Shown: positions 60,532-64,000 of the stretch, piece by piece
Layout of the letters: every line of letters begins with the position of its first letter
How positions within the stretch are numbered: position 1 is the stretch's first letter
Source: Pseudomonadales bacterium
GTDB taxonomy: Bacteria; Pseudomonadota; Gammaproteobacteria; Pseudomonadales; JAHRWD01
Assembly: GCA_016763075.1 (NCBI GenBank)
Contig: JAESUM010000050.1
Location: 1-64,000, forward strand
DNA length: 64,000 bases
Direction: 5' to 3'
Notes under the pieces: generated by a model
Database searches by the model: none
What the model was told of the DNA's origin: nothing
The model's input: only the letters and a program-made list of their open reading frames with translations
Position numbers and translations under genes: made by a program

Positions 60532-62421
60532 ATGTGTGGAATTGCAGGAATATTTGATACCAAAGGTAAGCGCGAAATTAACCGCGAACTGCTTGCACGC
60601 ATGAATCAATCCCAGTTTCACCGCGGCCCAGATGAAGGCGGACATCATTTTGAGCCAGGCCTTGGTCTTGCTCACCGGCGGCTATCCATTATTGACCTAT
60701 CATCAGGTCAGCAGCCAATGTTTAATCAAGACCGAAGTGTCTGCGTGGTGTACAACGGCGAGATATACAACTTCCCAGAATTACGCAAAGAGCTTCAAAT
60801 ATTGGGTTTTTCTTTTAATACCCACTGCGATACCGAAGTAATTGTCCACGGGTGGACAGCCTGGGGCGAAGCCTGCGTGGATAAATTCAGAGGTATGTTT
60901 GCCTTCGCAATATGGGATAAAAACAAACGTTCGCTGTTCCTTGCCCGAGACCGCCTAGGAATTAAACCACTGTTTTATTCCATGTTGCCCGATGGTCAGT
61001 TTATTTTTGGATCAGAATTAAAAGTACTCAAATGCCATCCAGACTTACCCAAGAAAATGGACCCTACCGCGGTAGAGGATTACTTTGCGCTGGGTTATAT
61101 CCCTGAACCAAAAACAATTTATCAGTCTGTCTATAAGCTGAAACCCGGTCACACCTTAACGATAAAACAAGACCAAGGGCTGCCACCCACTCGAGAATAT
61201 TGGGATGTTCCATTTACCCCAGTTCAGTTTAGTTCTGAGCAAGCGCTTCAAGAAGAATTGATCGAACGCCTGCGCGAAGCCGTGGATATCCGAATGGTTG
61301 CAGAAGTGCCATTGGGAGCATTCTTGTCCGGTGGTGTCGATTCAAGTGCAATTGTTGCGATGATGGCCCAACTACAAGATAAACCAGTCAATACCTGCGC
61401 AATTGGTTTTGACGTAAAACAATATAACGAAACCGAATTTGCGCAGCAGGTGGCGGATCAATATAAGACCAATCACTTTAAAGATGTTGTTGGAAGTGAT
61501 GATTTTGAACTGATCGAAACATTAGCTGGTTTGTATGATGAGCCTTATGCTGATAGTTCAGCGATGCCAACGTATCGGGTTTGTCAGCTCGCGAAGAAGC
61601 GAGTTACCGTTGCACTTTCTGGTGATGGAGGTGATGAACATTTTGCTGGGTATCGACGTTATCGCTGGCATATGAATGAAGAAAAACTTCGTTCAGCGTT
61701 GCCACTAGGCATTCGTAAGCCAGTGTTTGGTGCGCTCGGAACGATGTACCCTAAGGCCGACTGGGCACCTCGTGTTTTTAGAGCAAAAACTACTTTTCAG
61801 GCATTGGCACGAAACTCGGTTGAAGCCTACCTTCATAGCGTATCTCATACCTCTGCAGAGCAGCGATCCGAGCTATTCAGCGATTCTTTGAAATCACAGC
61901 TCCAAGGCTACCGTGTCAACGAGGTATTTGACCATCATGCTCAAAACTCGCCTACCGATGATCCACTGTCGCTAATTCAATATATCGATATGAAGACTTA
62001 TCTGGTTGGCGACATCCTTACCAAAGTTGACCGCGCCAGCATGGCGCACTCGTTAGAAGTGCGCGTGCCGCTACTGGATCACAAGTTTGTCGAATGGGTT
62101 TCTGGCATTCCGTCTGGCCTAAAAATGAAGGGGCAGGAAGGGAAATATATTTTGAAAAAATCTCTTGAATCACATTTAAGTGATGACATTCTTTATCGAG
62201 ATAAAATGGGTTTTGCTATTCCTATTTCTAATTGGTTCAGAGGACCTCTTAAAAACAAAATTAAAGACTCTGTCCTGGGTGGCCGTTTGGTAGATACAGG
62301 GCTGTTTAATCACAAATACCTGACAACATTAGTCGAACAGCATCAGTCTGGGCAGCGCGACCACAGCGCTGCACTATGGGCCTTGATGATGTTTGATTTA
62401 ACCACTGCTGATATGGCGTAA
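60532..62421 (+). CDS. XrtA-associated amidotransferase, asparagine synthase-like
   Basis: A 629-residue protein. Cys2 of MCGIAGIFDTKGK is the glutaminase nucleophile after Met removal, with HRRLSIIDLSSGQQPM and YNGEIYNF in the same class II domain. The synthetase domain has the PP-loop LSGGVDSSAIVAMMA, then SGDGGDEHFAGYRRY. The length and position match the exosortase A subfamily rather than general AsnB. It probably amidates a sugar carboxylate or other component of the polymer; this is inferred. It starts 22 nt after the glycosyltransferase stop. Confidence 0.92.
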   Translation: MCGIAGIFDTKGKREINRELLARMNQSQFHRGPDEGGHHFEPGLGLAHRRLSIIDLSSGQQPMFNQDRSVCVVYNGEIYNFPELRKELQILGFSFNTHCDTEVIVHGWTAWGEACVDKFRGMFAFAIWDKNKRSLFLARDRLGIKPLFYSMLPDGQFIFGSELKVLKCHPDLPKKMDPTAVEDYFALGYIPEPKTIYQSVYKLKPGHTLTIKQDQGLPPTREYWDVPFTPVQFSSEQALQEELIERLREAVDIRMVAEVPLGAFLSGGVDSSAIVAMMAQLQDKPVNTCAIGFDVKQYNETEFAQQVADQYKTNHFKDVVGSDDFELIETLAGLYDEPYADSSAMPTYRVCQLAKKRVTVALSGDGGDEHFAGYRRYRWHMNEEKLRSALPLGIRKPVFGALGTMYPKADWAPRVFRAKTTFQALARNSVEAYLHSVSHTSAEQRSELFSDSLKSQLQGYRVNEVFDHHAQNSPTDDPLSLIQYIDMKTYLVGDILTKVDRASMAHSLEVRVPLLDHKFVEWVSGIPSGLKMKGQEGKYILKKSLESHLSDDILYRDKMGFAIPISNWFRGPLKNKIKDSVLGGRLVDTGLFNHKYLTTLVEQHQSGQRDHSAALWALMMFDLTTADMA

Positions 62422-62454
62422 GACTGAATATCGAACATTGGTTTTATATAATTT

Positions 62455-63675
62455 ATGATAGAAAATAGCGGCGGGATAAAACGGATTCTGGTAGCAACCA
62501 CACTTTATCCGAATGCCAATCAAAATAGACATGGAATTTTTGTTGAAACTCGGTTGCGCCAGCTATTAAAAACTGGCGAAGTTGAGGCGCGGGTGGTGGC
62601 TCCGGTACCTTGGTTTCCATTCAAAATTTCATCTATGGAGCAGTACTCGGTCTATGCCGACGTTCCAGTATACGAACAACGAAATGGTATCGAAGTATTT
62701 CACCCACGCTATCTGGTTATTCCTAAAATTGGAATGTTGCTTACGCCATTTTTTTTGGCGATAACGCTGTTTTTTTGCGCACGTAAGATTAGGAAAAACG
62801 GATTTAAATTTGAGTTGCTTGATGGGCACTATTTTTACCCAGATGGAGTGGCTACCGCATTAGTCGCGAAATTACTTAAAGTGCCGTACCTGATTACAGC
62901 TCGGGGCACCGATATTAATTTGATATCCAGCTATAAAATACCGAGAAAAATGATTCGATGGGCCGCTAAAAACGCAGCTGGAAACATAACCGTGAGTACA
63001 GCCTTAAAAGAAAAGCTGACGGATTTGGGCGTGCCGGCAGATAAAGTTCATGTCTTGCGGAACGGCGTAGATTCAGAGCTGTTCGTGATAGGTGATGCCC
63101 AAAAAATTCGTAAAGAGATGAAGCTGACAGGAAATGTGTTGGTTAGCGTCGGTAATTTGGTTGAACCCAAAGGCCATGCTTTAGTTATACAGGCTCTGAA
63201 GAACTTACCGGGTTTTCACCTGTTGATCATCGGTTTGGGTGAGCAACTTGGGGCTTTGCAAACGCTTGCGAATGAATTGGATGTGAGTGACCGAGTTCAA
63301 TACATTGGCGAACAGTCTCAGACGGATCTGGCAAAAATTTATAGTGCTGCGGATTTACTGATATTGGCTTCTAGTCGGGAAGGCTGGCCCAATGTCTTAT
63401 TAGAGTCTATGGCATGTGGCACTCCGGTAGTCGCCACCCGTGTGGGTGGGACACCAGAAATAGTTAAGGCACCAGAGGCGGGACAACTCATTGCAACGCG
63501 ATCATCTGATGCCATTGTTGCTGGTATTCAGCAGGTACTGAACTCGCCACCGCGACCTGAAGATACCCGAAAATACGCGCAAAAATTTTCCTGGGGGCAA
63601 ACGATTTCTGGGCTAACGGATCTGCTTGACAAGATAATGATCCATTCGACACCCAACACAGCTAAGAGTCAGTAA
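62455..63675 (+). CDS. GT4-family glycosyltransferase
   Basis: A 406-residue GT-B glycosyltransferase. The N-terminal part starts RILVATTLYPNANQNRHGIFVETRLRQL, with a hydrophobic stretch near residue 100 (LLTPFFLAITLFFCA) that may touch the membrane. The donor half has VSVGNLVEPKGHALVIQAL and the E-x7-E pair in SREGWPNVLLESMACGTPVVATRVGGTPEI. It follows the amidotransferase gene by 33 nt and is part of the same cluster. The sugar donor cannot be read from sequence. Confidence 0.93.
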   Translation: MIENSGGIKRILVATTLYPNANQNRHGIFVETRLRQLLKTGEVEARVVAPVPWFPFKISSMEQYSVYADVPVYEQRNGIEVFHPRYLVIPKIGMLLTPFFLAITLFFCARKIRKNGFKFELLDGHYFYPDGVATALVAKLLKVPYLITARGTDINLISSYKIPRKMIRWAAKNAAGNITVSTALKEKLTDLGVPADKVHVLRNGVDSELFVIGDAQKIRKEMKLTGNVLVSVGNLVEPKGHALVIQALKNLPGFHLLIIGLGEQLGALQTLANELDVSDRVQYIGEQSQTDLAKIYSAADLLILASSREGWPNVLLESMACGTPVVATRVGGTPEIVKAPEAGQLIATRSSDAIVAGIQQVLNSPPRPEDTRKYAQKFSWGQTISGLTDLLDKIMIHSTPNTAKSQ

Positions 63676-63684
63676 ACAAAACGT

Positions 63685-64000
63685 ATGAAAATACTTTATC
63701 ACCACCGGGTTGCCTCAAAAGATGGCCAATATGTGCATATTGAAGAGATCGTAAGTGCGCTCAGAGAGTTAGGGCATGAAGTGATTATGTCTGAGCCAAC
63801 TTCTATCAATAGCAAAGATTTTGGTAAAAGCTCAGGGTTAGTTAAAAATATTAGAACCCTGCTCCCAGGTTTTGTGCATGAATTAATGGAATTTGTATAT
63901 TGCTTTTTCGACTACTTTAAACTGGTCAGGCTGATACGAAAACACAAACCCGATTGTATCTACGAGCGATACAACCTATTTTTCCCATCGGGAATTTGGG
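63685..64000 (+). CDS. Glycosyltransferase, N-terminal part (cut by window end)
   Basis: The frame is open from ATG 63685 to the edge (105 codons) and is absent from the ORF track. It reads KILYHHRVASKDGQYVHIEEI, then ALRELGHEVIMSEP, then the helix-loop ending IRKHKPDCIYERYNLFFPSG. This is the acceptor-side Rossmann half of a GT4-type glycosyltransferase. The donor domain lies beyond the window. It starts 9 nt after the preceding glycosyltransferase. Confidence 0.8.
   Translation, partial: MKILYHHRVASKDGQYVHIEEIVSALRELGHEVIMSEPTSINSKDFGKSSGLVKNIRTLLPGFVHELMEFVYCFFDYFKLVRLIRKHKPDCIYERYNLFFPSGIW

Overview
The window looks like the chromosome of a gammaproteobacterium close to the Pseudomonas / Cellvibrionales side of the class, probably marine. 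This is inference from gene order and family resemblance: mrcA facing pilMNOPQ-aroK-aroB-damX-gltB-gltD-hemE, a PA4642-type small protein, the fabA-fabB pair for anaerobic unsaturated fatty acid synthesis, YggX next to mutY, and a proteobacterial exosortase A (XrtA) exopolysaccharide locus. No rRNA gene, insertion sequence, phage or CRISPR array was seen.

Layout. Positions 1-5280 hold an Atm1-type ABC transporter cut by the left edge, a ComFB-family protein, a MoxR ATPase / VWA protein pair, a PA4642-like protein and a hexapeptide acyltransferase. Positions 5459-13560 hold an MFS transporter, ffh, a CcsA/YpjD-type membrane protein, a CNNM/CorC-type protein, grxD and mrcA (PBP1A). Positions 13653-29185 are the type IV pilus assembly operon (pilM carries an apparent 1-nt frameshift), shikimate genes, a DamX-like SPOR protein, glutamate synthase and hemE. 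Positions 29244-32904 hold an AsmA-like protein, mutY, yggX and tRNA-Phe. Positions 33150-37638 hold fabA-fabB and a divergent RND/MMPL exporter.

From about 37.7 kb the window turns into a PEP-CTERM/exosortase region. It has the TPR lipoprotein PrsT, one PEP-CTERM substrate protein with a consensus sigma-54 promoter, and a three-gene set (SAM methyltransferase; E1-like/nitroreductase fusion; AHL-synthase-like acyltransferase) whose product is unknown. An XrtA-associated exopolysaccharide cluster follows: export lipoprotein, chain-length protein, tyrosine kinase, outer-membrane barrel, ATPase, deacetylase, FemAB protein, glycosyltransferases, exosortase A, dTDP-rhamnose genes and an asparagine-synthase-like amidotransferase. 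The cluster runs off the right edge inside another glycosyltransferase.

Together the second half most likely makes and exports a rhamnose-containing polysaccharide, and XrtA sorts PEP-CTERM proteins to the surface or matrix. The sigma-54 site fits the known PrsK/PrsR-RpoN control of such genes, but prsK and prsR are not in the window. The most noteworthy points are the methyltransferase / E1-nitroreductase / acyltransferase set beside the XrtA locus, the sigma-54 sites and the pilM frameshift.
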